Shown piece by piece: positions 36,831-46,247 of a stretch of 64,000 bases of DNA. Location: assembly GCF_005795905.1 (NCBI RefSeq), contig NZ_VAWE01000001.1, positions 124,001 through 188,000 on the forward strand. Direction: 5' to 3'. How positions within the stretch are numbered: position 1 is the first letter of the stretch; each line of letters opens with the position of its first letter. The notes under the pieces are model-generated. The model was not told the origin of the DNA, did no database searches, and worked only from the letters and a program-made list of their open reading frames with translations. The DNA comes from Streptomyces marianii. Lineage in GTDB: Bacteria; Actinomycetota; Actinomycetes; Streptomycetales; Streptomycetaceae. The translations under genes were made by a program, and so were the position numbers.

Positions 36831-38199
36831 CAGGGCTCCGTCAAGTTCCGCGGATGAGCGGGTGGTTGACGATCAGGGCCGGTAGGAGCGGATAGCAGTG
36901 CAGGCACGAGGGTTCGTGATCATTGTGGTGACTAAGCCAGATGATCATGAGGATGTCCCGTGCCTGCCGTTGCATCTTCCCCTATACCTGCCGTGCTGGA
37001 GAAGCTGGGTCCGCTGGATGCGGACCGGATCGCTGACCTGTGCCCCTACCTCGCATCGGTGCCCGATCCGCGTTCTCGCCGGGGCCGCTGGTACTCCCTG
37101 GTGTCGATCCTGCTGGTGTGTGCCTGCGCGGCCGTGTCAGGTGCGAAGAGCCTGGACGAGATCGCCGAGTTCGCCGAGCGGGCCACGAACACCCTGCTGG
37201 CGACCCTGAGGATCCGCCGTCACCTGCTCGGCTGGCGGCGCAGCCCCAAGCCGGTCACCATCGGACGCGTCCTCATGGCGGTCGACGGCGATGCTTTGGA
37301 CCAGGCCGTGGGCGCCTACCTCGCTGACCAGCACCGCAAGTCCGCGTGCGCGGATGCGTCAGCGGCCCGACCGCGGCGGGTCATCGCCGTGGACGGCAAG
37401 GCGCTGAAGGGCTCGGCCCACCTGGCCGCGCCGCGCCGGCACCTGCTCGCGGCGGTCACGCATCACCCCGTCGCCACGCTCGCACAGGTCGAGGTCGGCG
37501 CGAAGACCAACGAGACGCGGCACTTCAAGCCCCTGCTGGCACCACTCCACCTCGCTGACGCCGTGGTCACCTTCGACGCCCTGCACTCGGTGAAGGCCAA
37601 CATCACCTGGCTGGTCGAGACGAAGAAGGCACACTACATCGCGGTCATCAAGACCAACCAGCCCACCGCGTACGCCCAGCTCGCCGCTCTGCCCTGGACA
37701 TCGATCACCGTCCAGCACACCGCCTCCGCCACCGCCCACGGACGGCGCGAGTCCCGGTCGATCAAGACCTGTTCCATCGCCGACAGCCTCGGCGGGATCG
37801 CCTTCCCCCACGCCCGCCTCGCCATCCGCGTCCACCGCCGCCGCAAGCCCACCGGCAAGCCCGAGAGTCGCGAGAGCGTCTACGCCGTCACCAGCCTGGA
37901 TATCCACCAGACCAGCCCCGCCGGCCTCGCCACCGCCATCCGCGGGCACTGGGGAATCGAGAATTCCTCCCACTACATCCGAGATGTCACCTTCGCCGAG
38001 GACGCCTCGACCGTCCACACCGGCAACGCGCCCCGCGCCATGGCTACCTTCCGCAACCTCGCCATTGGCACCCTGAAGATCCTCGGAGCCGACAACATCG
38101 CCAAGACCACCCGCGCCATCCGCCACGAACCCGAACGAGCACTCGCCATCCTGGGCATCACCAACAACCCCGACACTCACGGAACTTGATCAAGCCCTG
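36831..38199 (+). mobile_element. Complete ISAs1-family element
   Basis: 1369 bp. The 20-bp terminal repeats (36831-36850 and 38180-38199) begin CAGGGCT and share TCAAGTTCCG, with 17 of 20 positions matching. It contains one transposase gene whose stop lies inside the right repeat. A 9-bp duplication flanks it (36822-36830, 38200-38208). Confidence 0.9.
36960..38189 (+). CDS. ISAs1-family transposase
   Basis: 409 aa from GTG 36960. LASVPDPRSRRGRWYSLVSI near the start is the ISAs1-associated region. RRVIAVDGKALKGSAH gives the first Asp, DAVVTFDALHSVKANITWLV the second, and AIRGHWGIENSSHYIRDVTF the Glu of a DDE domain. The frame is intact. Confidence 0.92.
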   Translation: MPAVASSPIPAVLEKLGPLDADRIADLCPYLASVPDPRSRRGRWYSLVSILLVCACAAVSGAKSLDEIAEFAERATNTLLATLRIRRHLLGWRRSPKPVTIGRVLMAVDGDALDQAVGAYLADQHRKSACADASAARPRRVIAVDGKALKGSAHLAAPRRHLLAAVTHHPVATLAQVEVGAKTNETRHFKPLLAPLHLADAVVTFDALHSVKANITWLVETKKAHYIAVIKTNQPTAYAQLAALPWTSITVQHTASATAHGRRESRSIKTCSIADSLGGIAFPHARLAIRVHRRRKPTGKPESRESVYAVTSLDIHQTSPAGLATAIRGHWGIENSSHYIRDVTFAEDASTVHTGNAPRAMATFRNLAIGTLKILGADNIAKTTRAIRHEPERALAILGITNNPDTHGT

Positions 38200-39302
38200 G
38201 GCTTCACCCGGGCCGCCGAACGCCTACACATCGCTCAGCCCGCGCTCAGCCGCCAGATCCGCGCCCTCGAAGATCACTTGGGCACTCCCCTGTTCCAGCG
38301 CCGCCCGCTCCGCCTCACCGAGGCCGGCGCCGTCTTCCTCGAAGGCGCTCGTGACATCCTCGCCCGAACCGACCGACTTACCGAGCGCACTACGCAGGCC
38401 GGACGCGGAGAAGTGGGGCACGTGAGTCTGGGATATGTCCTCTCCGCCGCCTATGAGGCCCTTCCTCGGCTGCTCGCCACCGTACGCGAGCGCCACCCAC
38501 ATCTGACCGTCGACGCCCACGAAGGTTGGTCACCGGACCTGGACGCCGCTCTGACCGCAGGCGACGTGGACATCGTGCTCTCCCACGCCCTGCCCGACCG
38601 GCCCAGCTACAACCGTCAGCCGCTGCGCCGCGAGCCCTTGGCAGCGCTCGTCGGCGCCGACAACCCCTTCGCCGGCCGGACCTCCGTACGCCTGAGCGAC
38701 TTCGCCGGTCAGACCTTCCACTTCTACGCACCCCGATACGCCCCCACCCACCACGCCCTGCTGACCCGCGCTCTGGAACAGACCGGCCACACTTTCGCCT
38801 ATGCAGAGGATCCCGTGCCCGGTCTGCGCCATGTGCGCCTGGACACTCCCGATAGTTTTACCCTCGTTCCCGCTTCAATGGCTGCCAGTCTGGCCTCCGC
38901 TCGGATATTTCCACTGGCCCTAGCAGACTCTGGCTTGCCCAGTATCGACTTCGAACTCGTGTGGCGCCGCGACGGCACCACGCCATCCACTGCAATATTC
39001 CTGAGCACTGCCGAAAACCTGGGTGGGCAGAATCACCCCCGCACCATCGGCACTAACCTGAATCCTGGGACGCGAACCGATACCCTGCACGCAGAAAGCT
39101 CCCGCCGAAAGGCCGATGGGCTGCCGCCGAAGGCGAAACGCCTGGCGGAGCGTGTCGACGGTCACGCAACTCCCACCACTGTGGTCACGTAACCCCCCAG
39201 GTCGTGGGTGGCCCCTGCCGTCATTGGCAGTGGCTGTCGCGCCACCGGCCTGAGAGACTGTCCGATGTCGGCACCGGCTATGCGGCGAGGGGGACATTCG
39301 AC

Positions 39303-39489
39303 GTGCATCGCGACGATCGGTCAGTGGATCTTCGGACCGCGCTGTCGCCGGAGCGAGTCGCTGAGATCAACGAGGTCATCGACCGGATCACACGCTGGGC
39401 AAGGGCCCGTGAGGACATCGTCGGCCTGCTCCTGGTGGGGTCTTGCGCCCGCAAGGCCGCGCGGCCGGACTCCGACATCGACGTCGTCC
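39303..39489 (+). pseudogene. Nucleotidyltransferase-domain gene, 3' end lost at an IS3 element
   Basis: VAEINEVIDRITRWARARED and GLLLVGSCARKAARPDSDID are the start of a nucleotidyltransferase fold (G-S then D-x-D motif). The frame runs into the IS3 end at about 39490 and the remainder of the gene is not found on the other side, so the insertion came with a deletion. GTG 39303 has GAGGGGG about 10 bases upstream. Such small NTases include MNT/AadA-like types; the subtype cannot be told. Confidence 0.7.
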
Positions 39490-39520
39490 TGTCAATCCCC
39501 TGGTTTCGTAGAGACCTCTC

Positions 39521-40471
39521 CTATGCGGCCTGGCACCTCTGGTCGCTCTTCTTGCGTGCTTCGGTGATGCTCCGTTCGAACTCCTCCGGCGGCAGGCCGC
39601 CGGCCGCGCTGTGCCTGCGTCGCGGGTTGTAGAACCCGGTGATCCAGGTGGCGATCTTCAGGCGGGCCTCGGTGCGGGTGGCGAACCGGTGCCGGTGGAT
39701 GTACTCGACCTTGATCAGCGAGTTGAACGACTCCGCGGCGGCGTTGTCCAGCGCCGACCCCACCCGCCCCATGGACTGCACCACGCCCAGGAGGTCACAC
39801 AGGGTGTTGTACGCCTCTGACGTGTACTCACTTCCCCTGTCGCTGTGGAAGATCGTCCCGTCCCTTCGGCCACCGCGCGTCGCGGTGGCCATCTTCAACG
39901 ACGCCCCGACCAAGGCCGCGTCATGGTGCTCGCCCATGGCGTAGCCGAGGCAACGGCGCGAGAACGCGTCGATGACCGTGGCTAGATAGATCTTGCCCTC
40001 GCCGGTCTCGATCTCCGTCATATCGCCGTACCAGAGAACGTCCGGGGCCACCGCGTCGAAACGGCGATTCACCAGGTCAGGGGCAGCCTCCCGCTTGCCC
40101 TGCCGGGTCAGCGACCGCCGCCTGGGCGGCTTGCGGCCCTGCAGACCGAGCCCGGCCATGATCTCCGCGACCGTGTTCACCGACACCTGCCAGCCCTCCG
40201 CCCACAGATCCAAAGTGATCCTCGGCGAGCCGTAGGTGCCGCCGGACTCCGTGAAGAAGTGGATGATCCGCTCCTCCAGCCTCGCCCTCCTGACCACGCG
40301 TTCCGTCGGCTCGTCGGGGCGCCGGCGCCACTTGTAGAACCAAGCCTCGCTCACCCCGACCACCCGGCAGGACACCCGGTGCGGGACGCCATGCCCGACC
40401 CTCTGGCTACCGATGAAGGCGACCACCGCCTCCGGAGCGTTCTCGATCACTTCACCCAGAGGGCCATACAT
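39521..40471 (-). CDS. IS3-family transposase OrfB (integrase core)
   Basis: 316 aa. GVSEAWFYKWRRRPDEPTER and YGSPRITLDLWAEGWQVSVN form the HTH_21 region. The DDE core is DVLWYGDMTEIETGEGKIYL (first Asp), IFHSDRGSEYTSEAY (second Asp) and ALDNAAAESFNSLIKVE (Glu). Normally translated as an OrfA-OrfB fusion through a frameshift in the overlap at 40447-40471. Appears intact. Confidence 0.9.
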   Translation of the reverse strand: MYGPLGEVIENAPEAVVAFIGSQRVGHGVPHRVSCRVVGVSEAWFYKWRRRPDEPTERVVRRARLEERIIHFFTESGGTYGSPRITLDLWAEGWQVSVNTVAEIMAGLGLQGRKPPRRRSLTRQGKREAAPDLVNRRFDAVAPDVLWYGDMTEIETGEGKIYLATVIDAFSRRCLGYAMGEHHDAALVGASLKMATATRGGRRDGTIFHSDRGSEYTSEAYNTLCDLLGVVQSMGRVGSALDNAAAESFNSLIKVEYIHRHRFATRTEARLKIATWITGFYNPRRRHSAAGGLPPEEFERSITEARKKSDQRCQAA

Positions 40472-40812
40472 CGCTTGAAGACATCACGCTCCATCTCCAG
40501 CTCCCGGATCCGCTTGCTCTTCTCCCCGATCTCCCGACGCAGCCGCTCCAGCTCGGCCCGCTCAGCCTCCCGCACCCGACCCCCACCCCCACTGGCGGCA
40601 GTCGGTTGTACGGGCCGGTCCGAGGACGTCGTCCCGTTGCGCCACCACCTCGACACCCAGCTGTGCAGCGTGCCCGGGTTGATGCCGAGCTCCTCGGCGA
40701 CCTCGCCGGCCGGCCTCCCGGTCTCAACCACGATGCGCACCGCACCCTCACGGAACTCAGCGTCGTACGGCGGCTTCTTCTTGGACCCCATGAACCCCAA
40801 CTCCCCCTGCAA
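40447..40812 (-). CDS. IS3-family OrfA (helix-turn-helix)
   Basis: 121 aa frame; the likely start is MGSKKKPPYDAEF at about 40791. KPPYDAEFREGAVRIV and ELGINPGTLHSWVSR form the DNA-binding domain, followed by a leucine-zipper-like coiled coil ending FKRCMALWVK. The fragment at 24155-24472 is a diverged relative that lacks this ending. Confidence 0.88.
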   Translation of the reverse strand: MQGELGFMGSKKKPPYDAEFREGAVRIVVETGRPAGEVAEELGINPGTLHSWVSRWWRNGTTSSDRPVQPTAASGGGGRVREAERAELERLRREIGEKSKRIRELEMERDVFKRCMALWVK

Positions 40813-40879
40813 TCACGGGCTCCACGCTACGAGGGGATGGTCACTGGCGAGTTCGGTCGACACCGGCCAGCCACGGAGA

Positions 40880-41758
40880 TCACCGCTTCACCAGGTTGAG
40901 GATCAGCGTGGCGATGTCCTCCGGAGCCTCCTCGGCCATGAAGTGGCCCGCCTGGGTGGTGAAGTGCTCAAGGTCAGCGGCCCACGGCCGCCAGGTCGCA
41001 GCGGCGTCGAACCCCAACTGCTGGCCCCAGTCCTGCTGGACGACGGTCACCGGCATGGTGAGCTGGTTGCCGGCGTCGAGGTCGGCTTGGTCGTGTTCGA
41101 TATCAATGGTGGCGGTGGCGCGATAGTCGGCGACGATCGACGGAACTGCGTCCCGGCATGCGCGAAGGTACTCGGCGCGCACGTCCGCCGGGATCGCGTG
41201 GGAGCTCGTCGACCAGGCGTCGAGGAAGTGGCCGAAGAATGCGTCGGCGCTGTTGGCGATCATCTGCTCGGCCAGACCGGGCGGCTGGGCCATCAGGTAC
41301 AGGTGGAAGGCGACGGCCGCGTTGACCCCGTTGAGGACGTTCCAGGTGTCCAGGGTGGGAATGATGTCCAGGAATCCCAGGTGGCTGATCCGGTTCGGGT
41401 GATCCAGGCCGGCCCGGAAGGCGACGTGTGCGCCGCGGTCGTGCCCGACCAGCGCGAACCGGTCGAGCCCGAGTGCGTCGGCCAGGTGGATGATGTCCGC
41501 GGCCATCGTCCGCTTCGAGTAGGTGTCCCCGCCCACCGCCTCCGGCTTGCTGCTGGCGCCGTAGCCGCGGAGGTCGGGGCAGACCACGGTGTGGTGCTCG
41601 GCCAGGATGGGAGCGACATGCCGCCACATCAGGTGGGTCTGAGGAAAGCCGTGGAGCAGTACGAGGGCCGGCCCGTCTCCGCCGACCGCCACGTTCAGCT
41701 CAACCCCGTCAGCCACGCCGATCGGCCTGGTCTCGAACCCCGTAATGATGTTGCCCAT
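40880..41758 (-). CDS. Alpha/beta hydrolase, haloacetate-dehalogenase/epoxide-hydrolase type
   Basis: 292 aa from ATG 41758 (MGNIITGF; frame open to 41794). LLHGFPQTHLMWRHVAP contains the oxyanion-hole HG, VVCPDLRGYGASSKP follows, and the nucleophile motif is ALVGHDRGAHVAFRAGLDHP with Asp in place of Ser. The C-terminal His is in TTQAGHFMAEEAPE. An Asp nucleophile in HDRGA is typical of fluoroacetate dehalogenases and epoxide hydrolases. Cytosolic. It is divergent from a SARP-type regulator gene, which may control it. Confidence 0.85.
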   Translation of the reverse strand: MGNIITGFETRPIGVADGVELNVAVGGDGPALVLLHGFPQTHLMWRHVAPILAEHHTVVCPDLRGYGASSKPEAVGGDTYSKRTMAADIIHLADALGLDRFALVGHDRGAHVAFRAGLDHPNRISHLGFLDIIPTLDTWNVLNGVNAAVAFHLYLMAQPPGLAEQMIANSADAFFGHFLDAWSTSSHAIPADVRAEYLRACRDAVPSIVADYRATATIDIEHDQADLDAGNQLTMPVTVVQQDWGQQLGFDAAATWRPWAADLEHFTTQAGHFMAEEAPEDIATLILNLVKR

Positions 41759-41891
41759 AGTTGCCGATTTCCCTCTCTTGAACGTGTGAGCCACTGCCGC
41801 TCACGCGTAGATGTATGAACGACAGGAAGGATCGGAGAGCCGGATTAGCAGTGGATCAGCAGCGCAGCCCGGAGTCGACGACAATGAGGAC

Positions 41892-43838
41892 ATGGAGATC
41901 CACATCAGGGTGCTCGGACCGATCGAGGTCAGGGATGCCGAGGGCCGCCCTGTTGCGGTGGGCAGCCAGCGCCGCCGCGAGCTTCTGGGGCGGCTGGTCG
42001 CGGCCGGCGGCCGGGCCGTCCCGCTTTCGGTGCTGGTCGATGATCTCTGGGAGGACCCCCCGACCACCGCGGCCGGGACGGTCCGCACCTTCGTCGCCGA
42101 GCTGCGCCGCGCCCTTGAACCGGATCGTCCCCCGCGAACCCCCTCGCAGGTCATCAAGACCGTTGGTACCGGATACGCCCTACGGATTCCACGGGCACAC
42201 GTTGACGCCTACCAATTCGAGGACACTCTTGCGGCCATGCGCGACGCACCCAGCGGCCAGATTGCCAGTGCGCTGAGCGAAGCGCTCTCGTGGTGGCAGG
42301 GGGAGCCGTACACAGACCTCGACGCCTCGCGCTGGCTGGCACCAGAACGCGCCCGCCTGACAGAACTCCACTGTCAAGCCGTCGAACTGCGGGCCCGAGC
42401 GGTGCTCGACCTCGGACGAGGCGCGCCCCTCATCCCGGAGCTGGAGGCTTTCGCAACCGCACACCCGTGGCGGGAGCATGCCTGGGTCCTGCTTTCCCAT
42501 GCTCTTTACCAAGTCGGCCGCCAGGTCGACGCGTTGGCCTCGCTGCGTGCCGCACGCGCCGGGCTGCTGGATCAGTTCGGACTGGAATCGGTGGACAGTC
42601 TCGACCATCTCGAACGTGACATCCTCCGGCACGCTGCGCACCTCACGCCCGCGCCCCGGGACGAGGACCGGCTGCGCCTGCTCAGGCGCACAGAAGCGAC
42701 AGGGACCTACACACGACTGCGCTCGATGAGCTCCGTGGCCAGAGCCGCCGCGATTACCGGCGGCACCAACCTGGTACTTGCCCAGGAGCACCGCGCCGCG
42801 GCCGCCGCGGAAGCGGAACGGACGGGAGACCCCAGCCTCACCGCCCGAGTGATCGCGGCGTACGACGTCCCCACCATCTGGACACGCGCCGACGACCCCG
42901 GACGGTCCGAGGCCCTGGTGGCAACCACTCAACGCACTCTGCACCGGCTGGGACCGGGGGCATCACCAGCGCTTCGAGCACGTCTCCTCGCCACCATCGC
43001 ACTCGAGCATCGCGGAACCCGAGACCAGTGGGCCGCCGAGGCGGCGAGGGAGGCCGAACAACTTGCTCGGGACCTCCACGACCCCAACGTGCTGGTACTG
43101 GCGCTCAACGCCCGATTCGTGCAGTCCTTCCAGCGCCCCGGGCGCACCGGCGAACGCGACGCCATCGCCGGCGAGCTCATTGAGCTCTCCGCGCGACACG
43201 ATCTCCCACTGTTCGAGATTCTCGGCCATCTGATCAAGATCCAGGTCCAAGCGGCACGCGGCGACACCGGGACCGCGCAACGCCACGTCGAAGCGGCCGA
43301 GCGGCTCGCCGCCCTCCACGAGGCCCCACTCGTTCCCGTTCTCACCGCCGCTTTCCGGACCATGTGTCTGGCAGAACGATCAAACGATGCCGCCGAGGTC
43401 GCTCACGCCTATCGCACCGTAGCCACCGACCTCGCCGGCGCCGGCATGCCCGGGATGGAAGCCGGCATCTTCCCGCTCGCGCTCCTCTCCCTCCGTATAC
43501 GTCACCACCGTCCCGCGCCAACGGACCCCGACCTGGACTGGGGCCCCTACCGTCCATGGGTCCAGCCCCTCCTCGACCTCGCCCGCGACAACCTCGCGGC
43601 GGCCCGCCACGCCGCCGACGCCCTGCCCACGCCCCCCGCCGACCACCTGTATGACGCACTCTGGGCCGTCAACGCACATACAGCGACTCTGCTCCACGAC
43701 GAATCACTCGCCGCACAAGCACACGACGCCCTCTCCCCCTTGCGCGGCGAGATCGCGGGCGGAACGACCGCCATGATCACCTTCGGCCCCGTCAACCACA
43801 TCCTGTCGACCCTCGATCAGCACCTCAATCGGCGATAG
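41892..43838 (+). CDS. SARP-type transcriptional regulator with BTAD and TPR-like C-terminus
   Basis: 648 aa from ATG 41892 (MEIHIRVLGPIEV is the usual SARP opening; frame open to 41811). Residues ~5-95 are an OmpR-like winged helix (RRRELLGRLVAAGGRAVPL, VRTFVAELRRAL), and 100-250 the bacterial transcriptional activator domain ending LLDQFGLESVDSLDHLERDI. The rest is helical, TPR-like, without a P-loop, so it is a medium-size regulator rather than an AfsR-type ATPase. SARPs activate secondary-metabolite genes; the only close target candidate here is the divergent hydrolase. Confidence 0.85.
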   Translation: MEIHIRVLGPIEVRDAEGRPVAVGSQRRRELLGRLVAAGGRAVPLSVLVDDLWEDPPTTAAGTVRTFVAELRRALEPDRPPRTPSQVIKTVGTGYALRIPRAHVDAYQFEDTLAAMRDAPSGQIASALSEALSWWQGEPYTDLDASRWLAPERARLTELHCQAVELRARAVLDLGRGAPLIPELEAFATAHPWREHAWVLLSHALYQVGRQVDALASLRAARAGLLDQFGLESVDSLDHLERDILRHAAHLTPAPRDEDRLRLLRRTEATGTYTRLRSMSSVARAAAITGGTNLVLAQEHRAAAAAEAERTGDPSLTARVIAAYDVPTIWTRADDPGRSEALVATTQRTLHRLGPGASPALRARLLATIALEHRGTRDQWAAEAAREAEQLARDLHDPNVLVLALNARFVQSFQRPGRTGERDAIAGELIELSARHDLPLFEILGHLIKIQVQAARGDTGTAQRHVEAAERLAALHEAPLVPVLTAAFRTMCLAERSNDAAEVAHAYRTVATDLAGAGMPGMEAGIFPLALLSLRIRHHRPAPTDPDLDWGPYRPWVQPLLDLARDNLAAARHAADALPTPPADHLYDALWAVNAHTATLLHDESLAAQAHDALSPLRGEIAGGTTAMITFGPVNHILSTLDQHLNRR

Positions 43839-43939
43839 CACCCACCTTTTGAGCCGGGGACTTGCCCCGGGGCCGGGGTCGGGTTCAGGGCGGGGAGGCA
43901 AGCTGCCCGCCGAAGACGCACAGGGAAGAGGACGCAGTG

Positions 43940-44102
43940 ATGAGTGGACGCTCAGAGCGGCGCGGGGTCCTCGATGGTGCCTTTGCGGTTCTCGGTGCTT
44001 TGGAGACCTCCGACACTCCGGTGCGCTGCGCGGAGATCTCGCGCGCCACCGGGATACCGAAGCAGACGGTGTCCCGGTTGCCGGCACAGCTGGAGGCGCA
44101 CG
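43940..44102 (+). pseudogene. IclR-family regulator, 5' fragment
   Basis: From ATG 43940, GVLDGAFAVLGALETSDTPV and CAEISRATGIPKQTVSRLPA form the helix-turn-helix of an IclR regulator. The frame meets an IS1182 fragment at about 44102 and the ligand-binding domain is missing. Confidence 0.75.
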
Positions 44103-44383
44103 GCGCCGATCGCGTACTTCCAATCGATCGCCCGGACAGCCATCGCGGCAGCCTGCCGGTCGGTCAGGTTCTCCGCGAACTGCAGCACCGTGACCAGCGA
44201 CAGCACCGCCGGTGCCCTCCCCGGGGCACCACGGACCCCGAAGGCGCCGGTGAACGGTTCATCTGCGACCTCCGCCAAGCGGTCCCGCACCCGAATCGGC
44301 AGGCTCCCCTTGGGGAAAGCCGCCCAGGCCACCGCCGCGGTCTGCTCCGGAACCTCCGGCAGCCCCTTCGGCTGCAACGACAT
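44103..44383 (-). pseudogene. IS1182-family transposase, N-terminal fragment
   Basis: From ATG 44383 (minus), MSLQPKGLPEVPEQTAAVAW, FPKGSLPIRVRDRLAEV and VLQFAENLTDRQAA, IDWKYAIGA are the beginning of an IS1182 transposase. The homology ends at 44103 against the IclR fragment. No catalytic domain remains. Confidence 0.8.
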
Positions 44384-44470
44384 CCGCATCATCTGCCCTG
44401 CAGCCGCACGGCAGGAAAGCGAGCAGGGGAACGATCATCTCGTCAACACACGTCTCCCCGCAGCAAATTG

Positions 44471-44779
44471 AGCAGCAGAGTCACAGGACGCCTCACAGCA
44501 GGCTCCGACGGCACCTACCGAGGAAATATCACCGTGAGCGGCTCCGGCCGCTGGTTCTTGTACGCGACGTTCCGCGACGAGCAGAACCGGCGGGCCGAGA
44601 CCTGGATCCCCGTCGAGCAGGGCGTGAACCGGGACGTCCGAGTGAGCCGTCCCGTCTACCTGCCGCCGACGCTGACGTACGGCGCGGGCCGGTCAGCCGC
44701 CACTGTTGTGTTGTACGGGCTGGCCACCGCGGTCCTCGTCGCCGTCTCACGGCTCGGCCGTCCACGTCGTCCGGCCTGA
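44471..44779 (+). pseudogene. C-terminal part of a membrane-anchored extracellular protein
   Basis: Residues RLTAGSDGTYRGNITVSGSG and FYATF-like strands (WFLYATFRDEQNRRAETWIP) suggest an Ig-like extracellular domain. It is followed by one membrane helix (TVVLYGLATAVLVAVSRLG) and a basic end. No start is present and the 5' side abuts the IS1182 fragment, so the gene is truncated. It may belong to a copper-related group found beside DUF5134 genes; that link is tentative. Confidence 0.5.
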
Positions 44780-44962
44780 TACACGGCTCCTGACCGCTCA
44801 CCCACAAAAGTCCGTCAGTTGGCCCCGGTTGCTTCCGGACCGGCGCATGCGATCGACAGACCCCGACCGGAGATGCCCAGGGCATGCGAGTCCCGGTTGT
44901 CGTACATGAGCCCCAGTGACACCAATACGAAGTGGACTACGCCCAGCCTCGATTGGCCGCTG

Positions 44963-45724
44963 TCACGCCGCCATCATCAGCAGCATCGTCGCCATGGAAC
45001 CGCCCATGCCGATGTGCCCTGCGAGGGCGGCGTTGGGTGCGGAGAGTCCCATGCGGCTCCGGCGGGGCCGACGGTGCCGGGGGCCCTTGCCGCCTGCCGA
45101 CGGTACCGGTCGGCCGGCGCCACGCAACCGGGCCCGCACAGCCAAGACCATGGACACCAGAAAATACAGGGCCAGCAGGCCGAAGGCCCCACGCCATGCG
45201 ATCGCGGCACCCGTCGAACCGGTGACTGCTGACATGGCGTAATCGTCCATCCCCTCCATTCCAGGCATGTCATGGATGGACCCCACTGCGGCCCCCCCAT
45301 GCATGGATCCCATGTTGGCCATGCCGTGCGCGGAGGAACCCGCCAGGGCGAGCGCCGGGCCAAAGGAGGTTCCCGGCATGGCTCCGGGCATGGCGAGGGT
45401 CATCAGCACCATGGCGGCACTGCCGATCACGTGATGGGCCCCGTGGCGAAGATGGCGCCATCCGCCCCGGACCCAGTGATGCACGCAGACCGCGATGCCG
45501 CCCAGTCCGAAAGCGGCGAACACCGCGGCCCACCACATGCCCTGCTCTCCGTATACACCCGCGGTCGGAGGCGCGGACATGACGGCCATCCCCGCAGCCA
45601 TCGTGCCCTCGGCAGCCGCCTCGTAGCGGCCCAAGCCGTCGGCAAGCGCCACCCGAAGCAGGCTTCCCGCAGTCACCGCGGCGGCTACGACCGCCAACGT
45701 CCAGCCCAGCATCAGACCCGCCAC
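44963..45724 (-). CDS. DUF5134 membrane protein with Met/His-rich loop
   Basis: About 253 aa from GTG 45724 (AGAGG upstream; ATG 45712 is possible; the frame stays open to 46186 but is non-coding there). Five or six hydrophobic segments, for example LGWTLAVVAAAVTAGSLLRV and VIGSAAMVLMTLAMPGAMPG. Between them is a loop rich in Met and His (ANMGSMHGGAAVGSIHDMPG, MEGMDDYAM), and the C-terminus is again Met-rich. Such loops often bind copper, but the function of DUF5134 is not known to me. Confidence 0.72.
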   Translation of the reverse strand: MAGLMLGWTLAVVAAAVTAGSLLRVALADGLGRYEAAAEGTMAAGMAVMSAPPTAGVYGEQGMWWAAVFAAFGLGGIAVCVHHWVRGGWRHLRHGAHHVIGSAAMVLMTLAMPGAMPGTSFGPALALAGSSAHGMANMGSMHGGAAVGSIHDMPGMEGMDDYAMSAVTGSTGAAIAWRGAFGLLALYFLVSMVLAVRARLRGAGRPVPSAGGKGPRHRRPRRSRMGLSAPNAALAGHIGMGGSMATMLLMMAA

Positions 45725-45989
45725 CTTGCCACCTCTCGAACGAACCCGCTGTTCTCCTCGGCATCGGCGACTCCCGCGCATCGCTACACGCCGATGGACC
45801 CGTTCGGGACAGCGTGTGCGGCGGGGGCTGCGGCACGAGACCGCGCCTTCACCGACTTCGGCTATGCCGCTTGGTACGTAATGGATGCGGAGTTGACTCA
45901 AGAGCGCGAAACCGCGCACCCAGGGCAGCAATCGGTCCCTGCCTGCGTCGCAGCAGGACCAGCTCTGGGATGCGCGCAGGGCAGAGCAC

Positions 45990-46215
45990 GGCTCGAAAGG
46001 ACCGGCCCGCCGAATCTCGCACAGGTAGCTCCATCGGCATGGCCAACGGCGGCGGGCCTGGGGATCCAGGTTGACCTGAACGCGCTTGCCGGTGGCGTAG
46101 ACGGTCGGGCGGTCGGCCGACAGGATCCGGAATTCGTACGTGTGGCTCGTGCGCCCTGTGCGCCCGATCCAGAAGTGGACCCGCACCTCGCTCTCGCGGC
46201 GCTTCTCCCGTTTGG
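45990..46215 (-). pseudogene. C-terminal fragment of a hotdog-fold thioesterase-like gene
   Basis: Minus-strand residues HFWIGRTGRTSHTYEFRILS and RPTVYATGKRVQVNLDPQA follow the second half of acyl-CoA thioesterases, then the frame shifts. No N-terminal half or start is seen. Assignment by pattern only. Confidence 0.5.
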
Positions 46216-46247
46216 ACGGCGGACTGTGTCCGAGTGCGTTGGCGCTC

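Larger units (their letters stand above)
36768..39192 (+). pseudogene. LysR-family regulator gene split by the ISAs1 element
   Basis: Coding parts are 36768-36830 and 38209-39192. Removing 36831-38208 rejoins GCC GAG GAG GAA GGC TTC ACC CGG, giving AVAEEEGFTRAAERLHIAQP, an ordinary LysR helix-turn-helix, in a protein of about 348 aa. The second part contains ALSRQIRALEDHLGTPLFQR and the substrate-binding domain. The last ~50 residues are longer than usual. As it stands, the N-terminal 21 residues are separated from the rest, so the regulator should be inactive and the divergent exporter freed from it. GGAGG lies unusually close to ATG 36768; ATG 36789 is the alternative start. Confidence 0.88.
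39490..40862 (-). mobile_element. IS3-family element with overlapping OrfA/OrfB
   Basis: About 1370 bp. The ends are placed at TGTCAATC (39490) and the complement of TGTCGACC (40862), weak terminal repeats. OrfA (40447-40812) and OrfB (39521-40471) overlap in different frames, as needed for the -1 frameshift that makes IS3 transposase. No clear target duplication is seen, consistent with a deletion next to the nucleotidyltransferase stub. The exact ends are uncertain. Confidence 0.75.
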
